Source of the DNA: Amia ocellicauda
Taxonomy: Eukaryota; Chordata; Actinopteri; Amiiformes; Amiidae
DNA length: 64,000 nt
Direction of reading: 5' to 3'
NCBI RefSeq assembly: GCF_036373705.1
Contig: NW_027102660.1
Location: 248,001-312,000 of the forward strand
In this document: positions 30,342 through 43,076 of the stretch, piece by piece
Numbering within the stretch: the first letter of the stretch is position 1
Layout: the number at the start of each line of letters is the position of its first letter
Notes under the pieces: generated by a model
Told to the model about the DNA's origin: nothing
What the model saw: only the letters and a program-made list of their open reading frames with translations
Database searches by the model: none
Position numbers and translations under genes: made by a program

Positions 30342-31433
30342 ATGACTCGGCAAGCTCCCCAAATGCAGGAACTATACTACAACCCAGCCAAGATTGGGGG
30401 TTTGGCGGGTAAGAAGGGTTTTCAAAGAGGATTCGCTGAGGCCGGAGTGAAGGTTAATGATGTGGTTGTTTCAGAATGGTTACGGGAACAAGACGCCTAT
30501 ACCTTACATAAACCTCTCAGGATTAACTTTAAAAGAAACCGCGTATATGCAACTGACATAGACTCACAATGGCAAATGGATCTAGTCGATATGTCAAATT
30601 TATCAAAACATAATAATGGTCACAAATTGATGTTGATGTGTATCGATGTGTTATCAAAATATGCCTGGGCTCGCATTCTACATAATAAAACAGGTCGGGC
30701 GGTGACAAGGGCCTTTGAGGATATATTGTCCCAGGGTCGATGTCCTAAAAAACTGCAGACTGATAAAGGAAAAGAGTTTCTCAACAGAGAATTTCAGAAT
30801 CTACTGAAGAGACACAAAATATATCATTTCACCACCGGTAATGAGCTTAAGGCATCGGTAGTGGAGAGGTTTAACCGCACCATAAAGACCAAAATCTGGA
30901 GATATTTTACAGCGGTCAACACGTTCAAGTATTTTGATAAAGTTCAGGATTTTATCGATGCTTACAACCAAGGGTATCACACCAGTATTAAAATGAAGCC
31001 TATAGATGTTGATCAAAGTAATTCTTTTAAGGTCTATATAGAATTATACGGACCATTTATTAAGAAGGGAAAAACTACTTATAAGTTCAACATCGGTGAT
31101 GTGGTTCGCGTTTCAAAGCTAAGGAGTACTTTTGCCAAAGGTTATGAACAAACATTTTCTGACGAATATTTTACAGTTACCGAACAGTTGGCTAGAGACC
31201 CCCCCGTGTACCGGTTAAAAGACTATGACGGGGAGGATATAGAAGGAACGTTTTACGAAGCCGAGTTACAAAAAATGATTGTGGGTAAAGACAGTGTATA
31301 CAGAGTTGAAAAGATATTAGCTGAAAAAACCCAGAACCGGAAAAAATATGTGTTGGTGAAATGGCTTGGATGGCCTGAAAAGTTCAATAGTTGGGTCCCG
31401 GAACAACAGGTTTGCGATATTCAATCCTTATAA
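30342..31433 (+). CDS. int: Retrovirus-like integrase with chromodomain (intact), copy C
   Basis: 363 aa, with all three catalytic acids (QMDLVDM, QTDKGKEF, VVERFNRT) and the chromodomain. Differs from copy B by a few substitutions (for example VYIELYG for VYKKLYG, MWR/IWR), and groups with copy A at the IWR site. Confidence 0.92.
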   Translation: MTRQAPQMQELYYNPAKIGGLAGKKGFQRGFAEAGVKVNDVVVSEWLREQDAYTLHKPLRINFKRNRVYATDIDSQWQMDLVDMSNLSKHNNGHKLMLMCIDVLSKYAWARILHNKTGRAVTRAFEDILSQGRCPKKLQTDKGKEFLNREFQNLLKRHKIYHFTTGNELKASVVERFNRTIKTKIWRYFTAVNTFKYFDKVQDFIDAYNQGYHTSIKMKPIDVDQSNSFKVYIELYGPFIKKGKTTYKFNIGDVVRVSKLRSTFAKGYEQTFSDEYFTVTEQLARDPPVYRLKDYDGEDIEGTFYEAELQKMIVGKDSVYRVEKILAEKTQNRKKYVLVKWLGWPEKFNSWVPEQQVCDIQSL

Positions 31434-31479
31434 CAACATGCCTGCGGGTGTGTTGGGGGCATTACTTTCGATACTCAAG

Positions 31480-32208
31480 ATGGAATCAAGAGGCTTCTAC
31501 GTGACTCTACCCAGTAACGCCTCTCTCGATATATACCCTAAAAATGAAATATCCAGTTACACGGTACAATTTGGAAAATCTATAGATCTAAGGGGGTCGT
31601 GGGAAGTGGGGTTGGCGGAAATACAGTATCCTTACACTTGGGCTGTTTTACAAGATAAGGATGCCACCTTCGCCATTTTTGATGATGTTAAAATCAATGG
31701 ACATTCACGATACAAGGAGGTTATTATGACAATGTGGATAAAATATTAGATGAGATTCATAAACAGTTCTCAGAAGGCACCCCCAACATCAAGCTATATT
31801 ACAACCCTATTAAAAACAGAGTGTACAAGGTGTCAAAACCAGGTATTAGCATTCAAACCAGCGGCCAACTGGGGCGTATATTAGGGTTCTATTCTGACAC
31901 AGAGAGCAGGTTCTCAGAAGTGGTGGGGCGGCTTTTACACTCTTTATGTGTATACGGATATCATAACCCACCAGAGGGTCGGGGATAGTTATGTCCCCCT
32001 TTTGAGAAATGTACTTATTAAAGGTAAAAGCAATGACATGGTCACAATTACTTATGACAAGCCACACTACGTACCAGTCTCAAAGACCCACTTTGACAAC
32101 ATCACGATCGAAGTAAAATCGGATCAGAATATCAACGTACCCTTCCGCTTCGGTAAAGTTATTGTCAAACTACATTTTCGACCCCTGAAACAGTGTGTAC
32201 ATTATTAA
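31480..32208 (+). pseudogene. Penton protein, two frameshifts
   Basis: Same two lesions as copy A: the 4-bp loss near 31691 (stop at 31749) and the common shift near 31925. Confidence 0.85.
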
Positions 32209-32209
32209 A

Positions 32210-32569
32210 ATGGCTACCTCGAGGGGTTATGTAGATCCTAGCGCCTATGTGGATTATTACAAGATGCAAGCCGGGAACGGCTTGCCCGGTATTGTAGGAG
32301 CCCCCACAATGTATGGCGCCGGTCTAGGAGGACTCTTTCGTGGTCTCTTTAGAATGGCCGTACCCCTGCTTAAGAGAGGCTTTGCTATAGCCAGACCCCA
32401 CTTGAAATCAGCGGCTAAAAATATTGTTAGTGACGTGTTCACCAATGTTATGAACCGGGCAGCTAGCCATGAGCATCAGGAAGGTTCGGGTCTCATGGTA
32501 ATGGCGAGGAGGGGGGTAAAAGAAGAAACAGCATGTGTCCACCAGGGGGCGACGAAGATCCGTGGCTAA
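32210..32569 (+). pseudogene. Core protein, frameshifted and 3'-deleted
   Basis: Begins MATSRGYVDPSAYVDYYKMQ, intact to GLMVMARRG. One G is missing from the G-run near 32516, shifting the frame to a stop at 32569. The basic tail was removed by the deletion shared with copy A. Confidence 0.8.
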
Positions 32570-33795
32570 CAAAAAACGAAGAATCTCTCATTCTCCAACA
32601 TATCGTGGAAATTTCAGACACGGCCCCTCTGGAGTTTTTTATAGCTGGCAATGGCGAGGATTATATTGATTTGAATAACACATTTATTTTAATGAACTGT
32701 AAAGTGACTGATGAGGATGGCGATGCAATCGAGAAGACGGCCAACGCTGGGGTCATCAATTACCCGGTGGCCACCATGTTTTCACAGGTGGATGTGACCC
32801 TGGGAGATCGGCTCATTAGTCAAAGCAGCAATACTTACCCCTATAGAGCCATGATGGAGTGTATCCTTAATTATAGTGAGGAGACCCTGAGCAAACAGTT
32901 CAGCCCCGGCCTTTTCTTCAAAGACATCCCGGAAGCTATGGACGACAAGGATCCAGAGGGACTCAATAAGGGTTTGCAAAAAAGAACGGCCTCTTCAACA
33001 GAAGGGAGGACCTTTGAGCTAATGGGGCATATCCATGCAGACATATTTTTCCAAGAAAAACTCATGCTCAACGGGGTAGACATTAAAATTAAAATGATCC
33101 GTAGTAAAAGTGCTTTTTGTCTGATGACACCTGATACTGAAAAATATATACTGACCATATTATCGGCCTCGCAGTTTGTGAAAAAAGTGTCCGTCTCCCC
33201 GGCGGTTAAACTAGGACACACGCAGGCGTTAATGACGGCAAACGCCAAGTACCCGATCGAAAGAGTCTACATGAAAGTCCACAGTATCCCCGCAGGGACA
33301 CGGGTGATGAACCAGGAAAATCTGTTTCTAGGACAGCTCCCAAAACAGGTTATTATAGGTCTCGTGGATAATGATGCATTTACCGGGGTTTACAACAAGA
33401 ACCCCTTTAACTTTAAACATTATAACGCGGAATTTATAGCGTTGTACGTCGATGGTGTGCAGGTTCCATCCAGACCTTTTCAACCTGACTTTGAAAACGG
33501 CAATGCGGTTCGTGAATATTACAGTCTAGTACTGGCTACGGGTCGCCATCTCAAGGATCAAACTCTGCTGATCGATCGCCGGGAATACTGCAGCGGTTAC
33601 ACCCTGTACGGTTTCAACCTGACCCCTGATGAAGAGTGTGGACAACATTTTTCACTGATGAAGACGGGCAATATGCGTTTGGAGATGCGTTTCAAGCAGC
33701 CTCTACCACGCACTGTAAATATGGTCGTGTATGCTGTGTTTGACAACATTATTGAGGTGAATCAGAGGAGAAACGTTATGTATGATTATTATTAA
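32533..33795 (+). pseudogene. MCP lacking its N-terminus
   Basis: Open 420-codon frame from ATG 32533, whose first residues (MCPPGGDEDPW) are core-gene sequence out of frame. The first ~45 MCP residues are deleted as in copy A. The body from ISDTAPLEFF to the end is complete. Confidence 0.8.
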
Positions 33796-33796
33796 A

Positions 33797-34354
33797 ATGA
33801 ACACCAGAGAGCTCAACCACATCATGAATGCCCTGGCCGGCTCACGGAAACTGTTTCAAGGAGTCAACGCCTGCGATCAGCTGCCTAAATTTAAGATCAA
33901 GAATTTACCTGCAATGTACATAATCAACACACACCCTAAAAACATGCCCGGAGAACATTGGCTGGCTATTTATCTAAGGGAGGACCACCGTGGTGAATTT
34001 TTTGATTCCTATGCAAACCCCCCGGATTTCAGACCTTTCCCTCGGAAGATCAATAACTTTCTGCTCAACAACTGTCAAGAAACCATTTACAGCGGTCGTC
34101 AAGTACAAAGTCTTCAGACCTTCACTTGTGGTCAACACTGTGTGTTTTTCTTATATCATAGATCTAAAGGAAGGTCATACCCCGATATTATGGCCTTGTA
34201 CAGTGAGGATTTAGGCCAAAATGATAAAAAAGTGGCAGAGTTTGTCAGTACACTGTGGACCCCCCCTTATAACACAATGACTTACGACCCTAGACAGCCA
34301 TGTATACAGATGGGGTGTTCTTGTGAGGATTTTAAAAGATGTCATGCGTGTTAA
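33797..34354 (+). CDS. Adenain-like cysteine protease (intact), copy C
   Basis: 185 aa with GEHW, FFDSY and CGQHC. Only isolated changes from copy B (VNACDQ for VYACDQ, DPRQPC for DPSQPC). Confidence 0.92.
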   Translation: MNTRELNHIMNALAGSRKLFQGVNACDQLPKFKIKNLPAMYIINTHPKNMPGEHWLAIYLREDHRGEFFDSYANPPDFRPFPRKINNFLLNNCQETIYSGRQVQSLQTFTCGQHCVFFLYHRSKGRSYPDIMALYSEDLGQNDKKVAEFVSTLWTPPYNTMTYDPRQPCIQMGCSCEDFKRCHAC

Positions 34355-34533
34355 GGTGAAAAAATAATGAAAACAGCCTTTGAATCATTAGTTTTGTTTT
34401 TATTCAAAACAATTCTAATACAAAGCAGGGGTTATGTTATAAATAAATGTACAACATTTGAAAATAAAAAAAATAAAATAAAAAATTCTTTGTCGGGTCA
34501 TTATTTACAGGGGAGACAAATAAAAACATGAGA

Positions 34534-35275
34534 TTAATAAGCTTCCCAACGATGGATAGATCCTGAGGATGGTCGCTCAGCACGGTCAGAGTAATGAGAT
34601 ATCGGAGTCAGATCAGGCTCCACCTCTTTACACAGATGGATTTTTTGTCGCGTTTCCTGGTTAGGAACTGTGGATTGGGGCATGTTCAGACAGGCCATCG
34701 CCTGTAGGAAAGCATTCCAGCCTACAGGTCGGCGACTATCGGGTACCTTATTAGTGCTAGTGACACTCTTCAACAAATCAAACGTGTGAACCTTTGATCA
34801 GTTGTCCTTTAAAAACAAATTCACCCTGTTCATTCCAAGCCGTTACCCGCGGTTTCTGAACCATTTTGTGCAGGATATATTGTGCATGTCTTTTGCTTCT
34901 GGCCGGCATGTTTCTCAAAACATCCGTTACAACATCTCCCTCTGAACTCTCAACAGGTTCGGTCACCGCAACATCTTTATCAACCGTACCCCCCGCATCA
35001 GCCCCAGAACCATTTTCTTGAGAGGCCATGGTTAAAGTTAAAATGTTTTGATCTTTTTCACCCTGTCTAACCAGACGGAGGTAGCGCTGTAACGTGTTGG
35101 TATACAACTGGGCTTTGGAATACTGATTTAAATCGGCCCTGGCCTGTATAGCATTCATTTCAGAGTCCAGGTTGTTTTCGGCCGTTTGTCTAATGGGCTC
35201 TGGCCCGACAACATTTTTTCTCAGTTTCTCAAGCTGCTCCTGAGGGATCAAAAACATTTTCTGAGCATATTCCAT
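34534..35275 (-). pseudogene. 216-aa gene, 2-bp frameshift
   Basis: N-terminal part 34778-35275 is open from MEYAQKMFL. Loss of two bases in ACGTGTG (others ACATGTGTG) near 34782 moves the C-terminal part into another frame, which keeps the long tail ending HRWEAY. Confidence 0.8.
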
Positions 35276-35277
35276 TA

Positions 35278-35613
35278 TTAACCCACTCTGGAAGCTAGAA
35301 GACTGGTTAGGAAAGGCACGGCTATGCTCAACAGCGGTCCTATAAAACCCCCGGTTTGATTAATCTTCTTTCTTTTTCTTTTAATAGAATACTTCTTATT
35401 AGCGATGATCTTGATAACCGCTTTTTGTTTTTTGAGTTTAGAATGTTGAGAAGGGGTTAGGGGTATATTACCGCGTAAGATGTTAAAAGCTATTTCACAC
35501 AGGGTCTCGATCAAATCCGAGGGGGCCCCTGCCAGCACAGCTTTCCTATGGCGCGGGCTCCCCTCAAATAACATTTGCAAAAGTGGCAGATTTCTTTTAA
35601 TCCGAACAGACAT
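35278..35613 (-). CDS. 111-aa basic protein, copy C
   Basis: Same protein as 18495-18830 with no residue change seen. Confidence 0.72.
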   Translation of the reverse strand: MSVRIKRNLPLLQMLFEGSPRHRKAVLAGAPSDLIETLCEIAFNILRGNIPLTPSQHSKLKKQKAVIKIIANKKYSIKRKRKKINQTGGFIGPLLSIAVPFLTSLLASRVG

Positions 35614-35619
35614 TCTTAT

Positions 35620-36291
35620 TTATTTCCTTTTCTTTAGCACATACACTGCCGGCCAATCGGGCGGGCACAAACCTGTTCTGAGGCGAAAGTCTTCTGGGGT
35701 TTGTGCTTTTAAGTCTGCAATCAAGTACCCGTAGGGTTTTTTGGTGGCATCCTCAAATGCCTCCAAAAAGAACTTGGTCTGGTTAGGGTACATTTGACGA
35801 GCCAAGACGGTGACTTGTAGTTTATCTCTGGGGTTTTTAAAAATAATTATATAATTGGCATTTAAATTAATAGTGCGGCTTTTTTTACCTTGAAAAAATA
35901 GATTTTGAACTAAATAAAGAATACTTAAATTCCTATGATGAGTGTACTTTGTGAAAGCTTTTTCCACTTCACTGTTGTCACCGGCCTGCTCCATCAGGTC
36001 ATCAAGGATCACTAGATTAGTTTGACCGGGCGGGAACAAGTCATCGTCACACAACGAGGCGGGGAGACCTTGCACAAATTTCAGATTATTTTTTTTCGAA
36101 GCCAAATCATCGTAGAGAGGTTGCCAGCAAGAGTAACACCACACTATGTTGTCAAGAGCTTGGGACTTGGTTGCGTCCACATCTTCTATGATGTTCTTTA
36201 TAAGATAGCTCTTCCCCGAATTGGAGGGACCAGCTATAATACAGGAGAAAGGGTGTTGAAGTCTGTTATCAAAACCACCGCTAATATCCAT
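35620..36291 (-). CDS. Packaging ATPase (intact), copy C
   Basis: 223 aa with GPSNSGKS and LVILDD. It has AFTKYTHH where copy B has Cys, and ATKSQ for ATVSQ. Confidence 0.92.
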   Translation of the reverse strand: MDISGGFDNRLQHPFSCIIAGPSNSGKSYLIKNIIEDVDATKSQALDNIVWCYSCWQPLYDDLASKKNNLKFVQGLPASLCDDDLFPPGQTNLVILDDLMEQAGDNSEVEKAFTKYTHHRNLSILYLVQNLFFQGKKSRTINLNANYIIIFKNPRDKLQVTVLARQMYPNQTKFFLEAFEDATKKPYGYLIADLKAQTPEDFRLRTGLCPPDWPAVYVLKKRK

Positions 36292-37342
36292 AAGGCAGAG
36301 TGGTATAATCAGTCTTCAACACTCTTTTATTGTACACCACCCTGAACCGTTTGTTTAGTGATCTATTTTCCAACGTGTACTCCTTTTTATTGCGATAGAT
36401 CTGATTTCCGGCTGTAATAATCTCACGAGGAGGCGCGTCTTTCTCGGTTACAAAACTTTCTACCAGGGTCTTCAGAGACTTGATGTTAATGAGCTTGTTG
36501 TTACAATGGTTCAGAGTGAAACCCTTAACTTTCATACAGGTCTTACCCGCAGCCGTTCTGTATGCGTCTTAGGACCCCCTGAAACAAACTCCACTATGTG
36601 GTCCTGAGGATCTAGTTCGCTCGTTAACTCCCCAAGGTAGTCCCCGAGGGGAGGGACCCAATCCCCTGGCCTGGTGACAAAGATTACAGAGTCAGTATCA
36701 TGATAGAGCGTGCGTTCCTGCAACTGATCCATTAAGTTGTACAGTTCAAGCCGGGCGTAAGCCGTGGTAAAAACCGCTATGAAAACATTAACGTTCCCCT
36801 GTTTGGTGGGGAAATCTTTAGGGGCCCTCCACTGGACCTGTGCCACGTGGTCATTTAAGAATTGAAAGTGTGATACTGCATGTTGTTTGGAAAACATAAA
36901 TTCTATAAACTGTTCAGGGGTTTTAATCAAGGTTGTGTTTAGACGGTAATTTCTTTCCCCAAACTTACCCCACAGACTGTTTAAAATCAGTTTGGACATT
37001 TGTCTCTTGGCGGGGTTTACAGTTATGTTCCTGCAATTTGGTGATGTCTGAAAAGGCAACCATCTGTTGAGAGTTTAAGCCGGCCCTCTGATGAAGCATT
37101 AAAGCCTCTTGCATAGCTTGGGGTTCAGGTATGTCGGGGGTGAGTAGTTTTATTAAACTGTAAGCAAAACAGAGCTTATTGTCCCCACTGGAACTCACCA
37201 CTAATTGCCTGAGCTTGGTCCTAATTATGTCGTTCTTCAAGCATTTCGACAGTCTTCTAAGCGCCCCACCCTCAGGGTTACGAACCACATTCATTACCAG
37301 AGACAGACTTTCATCAGCTAAGATGGCTGCGTTTCTTTGCAA
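36281..37342 (-). pseudogene. polB: PolB with 2.2-kb internal deletion
   Basis: Keeps the C-terminal part with motifs B (NSLWGKFGERN) and C (YHDTDSVIF), and a short N-terminal part (SLVMNVVRNPEGG). The exonuclease domain and motif A are gone; the junction is near 37030. A 4-bp loss near 36566 (GTATGCGTCTTAGG) adds a frameshift before the C-terminus. Confidence 0.9.
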
Positions 37343-38232
37343 TAACGCTTCGATTTTAGCCAGACATCTAAATTATCTCCACTCAGCATTACAGATAGGT
37401 TGCTAAACAAATCATCCCCTCTGAGTTCTAACTGTACAACATCTCGAGGTCTGACCCTTTCAGCAACCTGTTCAAGCATTTTCTGCAAGGCCTCGTGTAT
37501 GTTGACAAATATTTCTGCATAATTGTCACAATTTAAAAGTTCTGCAAAATTAAAACGCTGAATCATTTCAAAATTGTTATAGGCCGGTCTATCTATAATC
37601 ACGGGATCACTGGTACTCTTGGACACATCATCATTTTGAACAAAGCCTTCACCCCCTACATTCTCACAGAGCATGTCCACCACAGCCTTATCAGTCTCAG
37701 AACCCTCCACATTCCGAACACCCCCACTGCTGACATCTACAAAACCCCCTTTTTGAGGAGGCTCATTGAAAGCCTGTAAAAGTCCTTCAAAGATATCCAA
37801 CCGGTTAATGTCAAGACCCTCCTCTATAGTGATGGCTGCTTCTGCCGCCATCCTGTGTTCTAATTGTTTCAAATCATTTATAATAGGGGCAGAATTTGGT
37901 CGGGGTAGCTCCTCCAAAGACTCCACCATTTCAAACAAATCGGGGTGAACTAGGGGGTGAACCTCTATAAGCGCTACCGGTGGGAGGTGGTTATTTAGAT
38001 CATTGACCATCTGTAACAGGTCGGGGTTCACCGGTAAGTCTGTTAATTCACATTCTATCGGTGGTAATTGGGGGTTATTTAAATCATTTATCATTTGTAA
38101 TAGTTCCAGGTTCATTGGGACATCAGAGGAGTTCACAACAGGGCCGGGGATGTTCTCTCGGGAAGGTCTTTTTGGGGCCCTAGCTTGTTCATAATCCTTT
38201 AGTTTGTGAGTTCTTTTACCAAGTCAGGACAT
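37318..38232 (-). pseudogene. Repeat-containing PolB N-terminal ORF, copy C
   Basis: Open from after the TGA (38224-38226) to 37318, as in copy B. The repeats LLQMINDLNN, LLQMVNDLNN and LFEMVESLEE are present. Confidence 0.6.
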
Positions 38233-38298
38233 TTTTTAATTTATTTTTTATTTTTCCAACAACCCACAATAGTAAGGCGTTTTGTGTCTATTAAAACA

Positions 38299-40339
38299 TT
38301 AAATACGGTACAATTCGTTAGTAAGGGTATTAATAAGGGTGTTTTGGCTCTCTATCACCAGGTTTTGCCCCACTAACACAAGTCTTTGATTTTGTAACAA
38401 AGTATGTAGCAACTCATGCCGACCTTCAGGAAGTAGCTCCGGGGGCTGGTGGCCTGGCTCAGCTTCAAAGGATGGTCGCTCCGGTAAATCTCGGTCGAAG
38501 GAGGCAAGGAGCGAGTGTATACTCATGGACGGAGACCAAGAAGGCCTTTGCGGTGACACCCTGGCCAAGCGCGGGGTTACTGTTCCGCGTTTCGGTAGCC
38601 AAGAAACGGGTCTGGGGGGACGATGTTGAAACTAGGCCGTCGTTGGGTGGTGTGTCAGCCCTGACTGACGGCGACCCCTGAGGTTGTTGGATGCCTGTAT
38701 TTGTTCCGCCCGACAATGCGGCGGGCTGAATCTGGGGTGTTGAATTACCCCCAGAAGGCTGTGGCCTGAGTAGATGTTGGGGGGTCTCCAAGACCACCGT
38801 GGGGGATCCTCTCGGTGATCTCACCGGGAAAGATGTTTGATCCCACTTAGACGGGGTAATTGTCCTCAATAGCTCATTCACAGAATGACTATCCCAAGAG
38901 TCTTGGGAAGAATAAAAATATACATTACATTTACATCTTTAAACGGCGACAGAAATCAAACTTAAAACAACATGTCCAGGACATTCAAAACCTTTAGCTT
39001 TTTTAGACCTTTGAAAATAGCCTTAGACATTCACTACAACGCCTTATTATTTACAGACAATATATTTATTAGGACTTGATAATAAATTTAAAACAGAGAA
39101 GCCGCTGTAAATAAACTGTTTCTTAAATGTTTCTTTAAAAACTGTAATATTGTTAATAAAACACACACACACACAACAACATTTCATTTTTAAACGAACC
39201 TTCCAAGTGTAAACGCTTCCTGATCCCGGGACTTCCTGTTTCACAAACGTTTTCACGATCTGTTTAAATATTAAATACAATGAACACCTTCAAGCCTTTT
39301 CCTACAACCACTTTAAAACAGAAGTATAATAGCGGGAGATAAGCCAAACAACTTACTAAACCCTTTCGGACGGCTTTACTTCCTAACCAGACGGTACGGC
39401 AATCGGTCATTTCTAAACACGTTCCCCAGAAACAAGCATAGACCTGTCCGGACTTCTAAAGATCTTTCCCAGAACCCCCCGCCCTACAGGAAACGGTCAC
39501 CCATCGCTTAAATATTAGCCCTCAACGGGCAAACAAAGCCCTTTTAAAAACATTAAAGTTTGAAAGATCTTACTTACCTCCACAGAATAATCGTTTCTTA
39601 TGTTTTTCGGCTGGTTTAGCTTTTTGCACCGCTGTGAAGGTAAGAGACATGTTTAACCTTTAACCACACCGCTTTATAAAAAGCTTTAACCTCTTACAGG
39701 CTGCAGATATATACTCACAGCTATCAGATACCGGGGCTGACGGCCTTTCAGATTCTTGAAAGGTTACGGTTCTCGAAGGTAAAACGAAACAAGCCCTCGA
39801 TGTGGAAGGCCTTTCGTTGTCTCGAACCACGTTTCTTAATACTGTTAGACAGGATAATTTTTTTAAATTAACAAAACTGGACTCAAACATCTTACAGAAA
39901 CGTTATACAAACAAACAGGGGTTTAGTTCTTACCCGGTCGGCAGACAGCCTGTCTAGGGACAACCACTTCTCTTGGTCGATCCTCGGAGACATTAATCAC
40001 AGGCCTTTCGATAGTTTCTGTGTAATTAAAGAGACCGGCATTAATATATATTAAAACGTTTTCATAACTCTAATGAGCCGCTTCAAACCACACACACCCA
40101 TGCATAAGAACCCATGAGCGCAAACACAAAAATCTTACCGTCGTTGTTCCAGATGATCTCCTCAGCGTTGGGAATTAACTCCTGTTGACTGGCTGAAAAA
40201 TTATTTTACAGAACTTAAAACAGATGTTATAGCCTTATTTACAATACATGCACACAACACGCTCTGAGTCAATGAAAAGAATCTGAAGACTTGCCTAAAA
40301 ACTCGTTTAAATCGAATCGCTGATGTTGTTTCCGGACAT
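38299..40339 (-). pseudogene. Six-exon spliced gene, two frameshifts
   Basis: Exons on minus: 40295-40339, 40139-40192, 39934-40017, 39719-39841, 39578-39631, 38299-38901. Exon 1 lacks one base (ATCGAATCGC for ATCGAAGTCGC) and exon 6 gains one (GGGGTTACTG). All splice sites are intact. Confidence 0.7.
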
Positions 40340-41213
40340 TGTTGATCTTTAGTCTTAAATCGAAAGGTCAGTATGAGTCTGTCGAGCTGAAGACCAGACC
40401 CTCATACTTATACTGATGGCCACATGCCGGATCTGCTTGTAAGGCATTGTTCTGGTCTGGCCTTTGTGCCGCCCTGTTACCAATTAACATATCAAAACCA
40501 ACCAATAAAATGACACTGCATCAAATTTCAAATAGAAACCAAGATGGAGACGATCTCTCTCCTCTCTACTCTAAACTTTTATTAGAACCTTTTGGTCTCT
40601 CAAAAAAACATTTTTAAACATCAAGACCTATAGTCAACAACCACTAAGAATATTTCAGGCCTTTATAAGCACTAAAAAACAACCTGAGCCTAGAAAATAA
40701 CTATAAAGATCAAAAATAACTAGCGCTTTTACAGTGATTTTTTTTTTTTTTTTATAGCGATGCTTTGTTTGGTATTAAACAAGTCACAAACTACTCAGAA
40801 CAGCGTTTATCCCCGCAAAAGATATATTTGGGTTTATTTTACAAAGCTTATAAATTATATAGGTTAAAAGTATTCTGAATGTTTTGATATCACACGCCAT
40901 ACCAACTGTTGTCTTCTACACCTTACGGTAGCAACAAATCTAACTACTGCTTTACTTTAACAATAATAATGACGGCGACCACGATGACAACAAGAACAAC
41001 AACAACAAGAACAACAACAACAACAACATCATCATCATCATCATCATCAGATTTTAATTAAAAGTGCCTACACCAGCGTTTACAATTTCAACCTGTCGAC
41101 GGACGGACGCTCTGAGTGCATCGATTGCGGGCACTCCAATGAAGAAAAGACACCCACCGCCTCCGGGGAACCACGAGGGCAAGAATGACGAAAAGGGCCA
41201 GCCCACAGTAGGC

Positions 41214-41286
41214 TGTTTCCGCCCGGTTTCGAACCGGGGACCTTTCGCGCGTTAGGCGAACGTGATAACCGCTACACTACGGAAAC
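41214..41286 (-). tRNA. tRNA-Val(AAC)
   Basis: Identical to the gene at 26698-26770 over 73 nt. Anticodon AAC, B box GGTTCGAAACC, AAAA on plus about 22 bp beyond the 3' end. Confidence 0.93.
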
Positions 41287-42157
41287 TGACACCGCTGCCT
41301 CTTGCTTCAAATGGTTACCGTTAAAGCCTGCTGGTAAAACGGGCTCAGGTGTTTCAGGTCGGCTAGGCTGTGAGATGGCGTCTGAAGTGCGGCGAAAGGA
41401 TGCCATTTTCACTGACCTGTTTGGCATTGCTAAAGGGCACATCAGGACACTTCGGAAACTCTTTTAAAGGCAGGACGCCCTGCGCTCTGACAGTGCCTGC
41501 ACTTAACCCAACAAGGTGATGCTGAATGGCTTGTTCAAACGTCTGGTGGTCTTCCTTCACCACCAGACTATCAGAGCTATTGTGCCTTCTACACCTTACG
41601 GTAGCAACAAATCTAACTACTGCTTTACTTTAACATTAATAATGACGGCGACTACGACGACAACAAGAATAACAACAACAACATCATCATCATCAGATTT
41701 TAATTAAAAGTGGCTACACCAGCGTTTACAATTTCAACCTGTCGATGGACGAACGCTCTGAGTGCACCGATTTCGGGACACTTCGGAAACTCTTTCAAAG
41801 GCAGGACGACCTGCGCTCTGACAGTGCCTGCGTTTAGCCCTACAAGGTGATGCTGAATGGCTTGTTCAAACGGCTGGTGGTCTTCCGTCACCACCAGACT
41901 ATCAGAGCTATACTGCGCCTTCAACTACATAAGAGTAACAGCAATGTCGCCGATCCTGCTACGGTCGTATTGTAACGCAACAACATGTATCGATTTTAAA
42001 AGTGTCAGTTCCAGTGCCTCGCAAAGCTACCCTTCTGCGATCGTTTGTTCTCAAGGTCAGGATTTCTTGCCACGCCGAGGAAGAGAAAACGACGGCCGGC
42101 CTTGGGGCAGAGAGATGGCGACGGGTAACACGGCACTGGCACGCGTGCACCGCGGGT

Positions 42158-42230
42158 TGTTTCCGCCCGGTTTCGAACCAGGGACCTTTCGCGTGTGAGG
42201 CGAACGTGATAGCCACTACACTACGGAAAC
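42158..42230 (-). tRNA. tRNA-Val(CAC) with one T-stem change
   Basis: Differs from 27312-27384 by one base: the T stem reads CCTGG instead of CCCGG-type, giving a G-U wobble opposite CCGGG. The B box core GGTTCGA is kept. Probably still transcribed. Confidence 0.85.
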
Positions 42231-42891
42231 CGACCCGTCCTGGTGTTTCAAATGGCTCCCATCGAAGCCGGCTGGTAAAACGCGCACAGGGGTTTCCCGT
42301 GGGCCAGCATGTGAGATAAAGGTTTCTATTTTCACTGACCTATTTTGCATTGCTCAAGGGCACATCAGGACACTTTGGAAACTCTTTCAAAGGAAGAACG
42401 CCCTGAGCTATGACAAGACTTACACTTACCCCAACAAGGTGATGCTCAATGGCTTGTTCAAACAGCTGCTGCTCGTCTTGTGCCACCATCAGACAATCAC
42501 AAAGCTATTGTGCCTTCTACACCTTACGGTAGCAACAAATCTAACTACTGCTTTACTTTAACAATAATGACGGCGACCACGACGACAACAAGAAAAACAA
42601 GAACAACAACAACAACAAGAACAAGAACAACAACATCATCATCATCATCATCATATTTCAATTAAAAGTGGCTACACCAGCGTTTACAATTTCAACCTGT
42701 CGACGGACGGACGCTCTGAGTGCACCAATTTCGGGACACTTAGGAAACTCTATCAAAGGCAGGTCGCCCTGCGCTCTGACAGTGCCTGCACTTAGCCCAA
42801 CAAGGTGATGCTGAATGGCTTGTTCAAACGGCTGGAGGTCCTCCGTCACCACCAGACTATCAGAGCTATACTGCGCCTTCAACTACATAAG

Positions 42892-43076
42892 AGTAGATAG
42901 TAGGGGTTTTTGGGCGCGGCCTATTTTGTTATGACGTATGCCCTAAGCTTATTAATATTCCTACGTCATAATTGGGGGGCGTGATTTTAGGTAGAGTTAT
43001 TTCCTTAATTATTCCTACGTCATATCCGTCAGAAAGTGTGCACCCATAAAACCCTGAACAACAAGGCCACCCATAA
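42892..43076. repeat. Left TIR of copy D
   Basis: 185 bp beginning AGTAGATAGTAGGG. The inverted partner at 58721-58905 differs at only a few positions. Confidence 0.95.

Larger units (their letters stand above)
28037..40914 (+). mobile_element. Polinton/adintovirus-like copy C, right-truncated
   Basis: Left TIR intact after CATAAG (28031-28036). Right end cut at the same base as copy B (CTGTTGTCT joined to TCTACACC). Left-half markers (core-MCP deletion, 4-bp penton loss, GCCGGGAACGG in core) match copy A. PolB has lost about 2.2 kb. ORF2, integrase, PRO, the 111-aa gene and ATPase are open. Confidence 0.93.
40915..42885. repeat. Host tRNA-cluster segment between copies C and D
   Basis: Holds a tRNA-Val(AAC) unit, a tRNA-Val(CAC) unit and three AAC/ATC microsatellites (40986-41049, 41658-41697, 42588-42655). 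Empty CATAAG target at 41928-41933. The left TSD of copy D is at 42886-42891. No convincing protein gene. Confidence 0.85.

Noticed and set aside
41516-41707. Thr/Ser-rich frames in host segments
   Set aside because: They are translations of AAC and ATC microsatellites.
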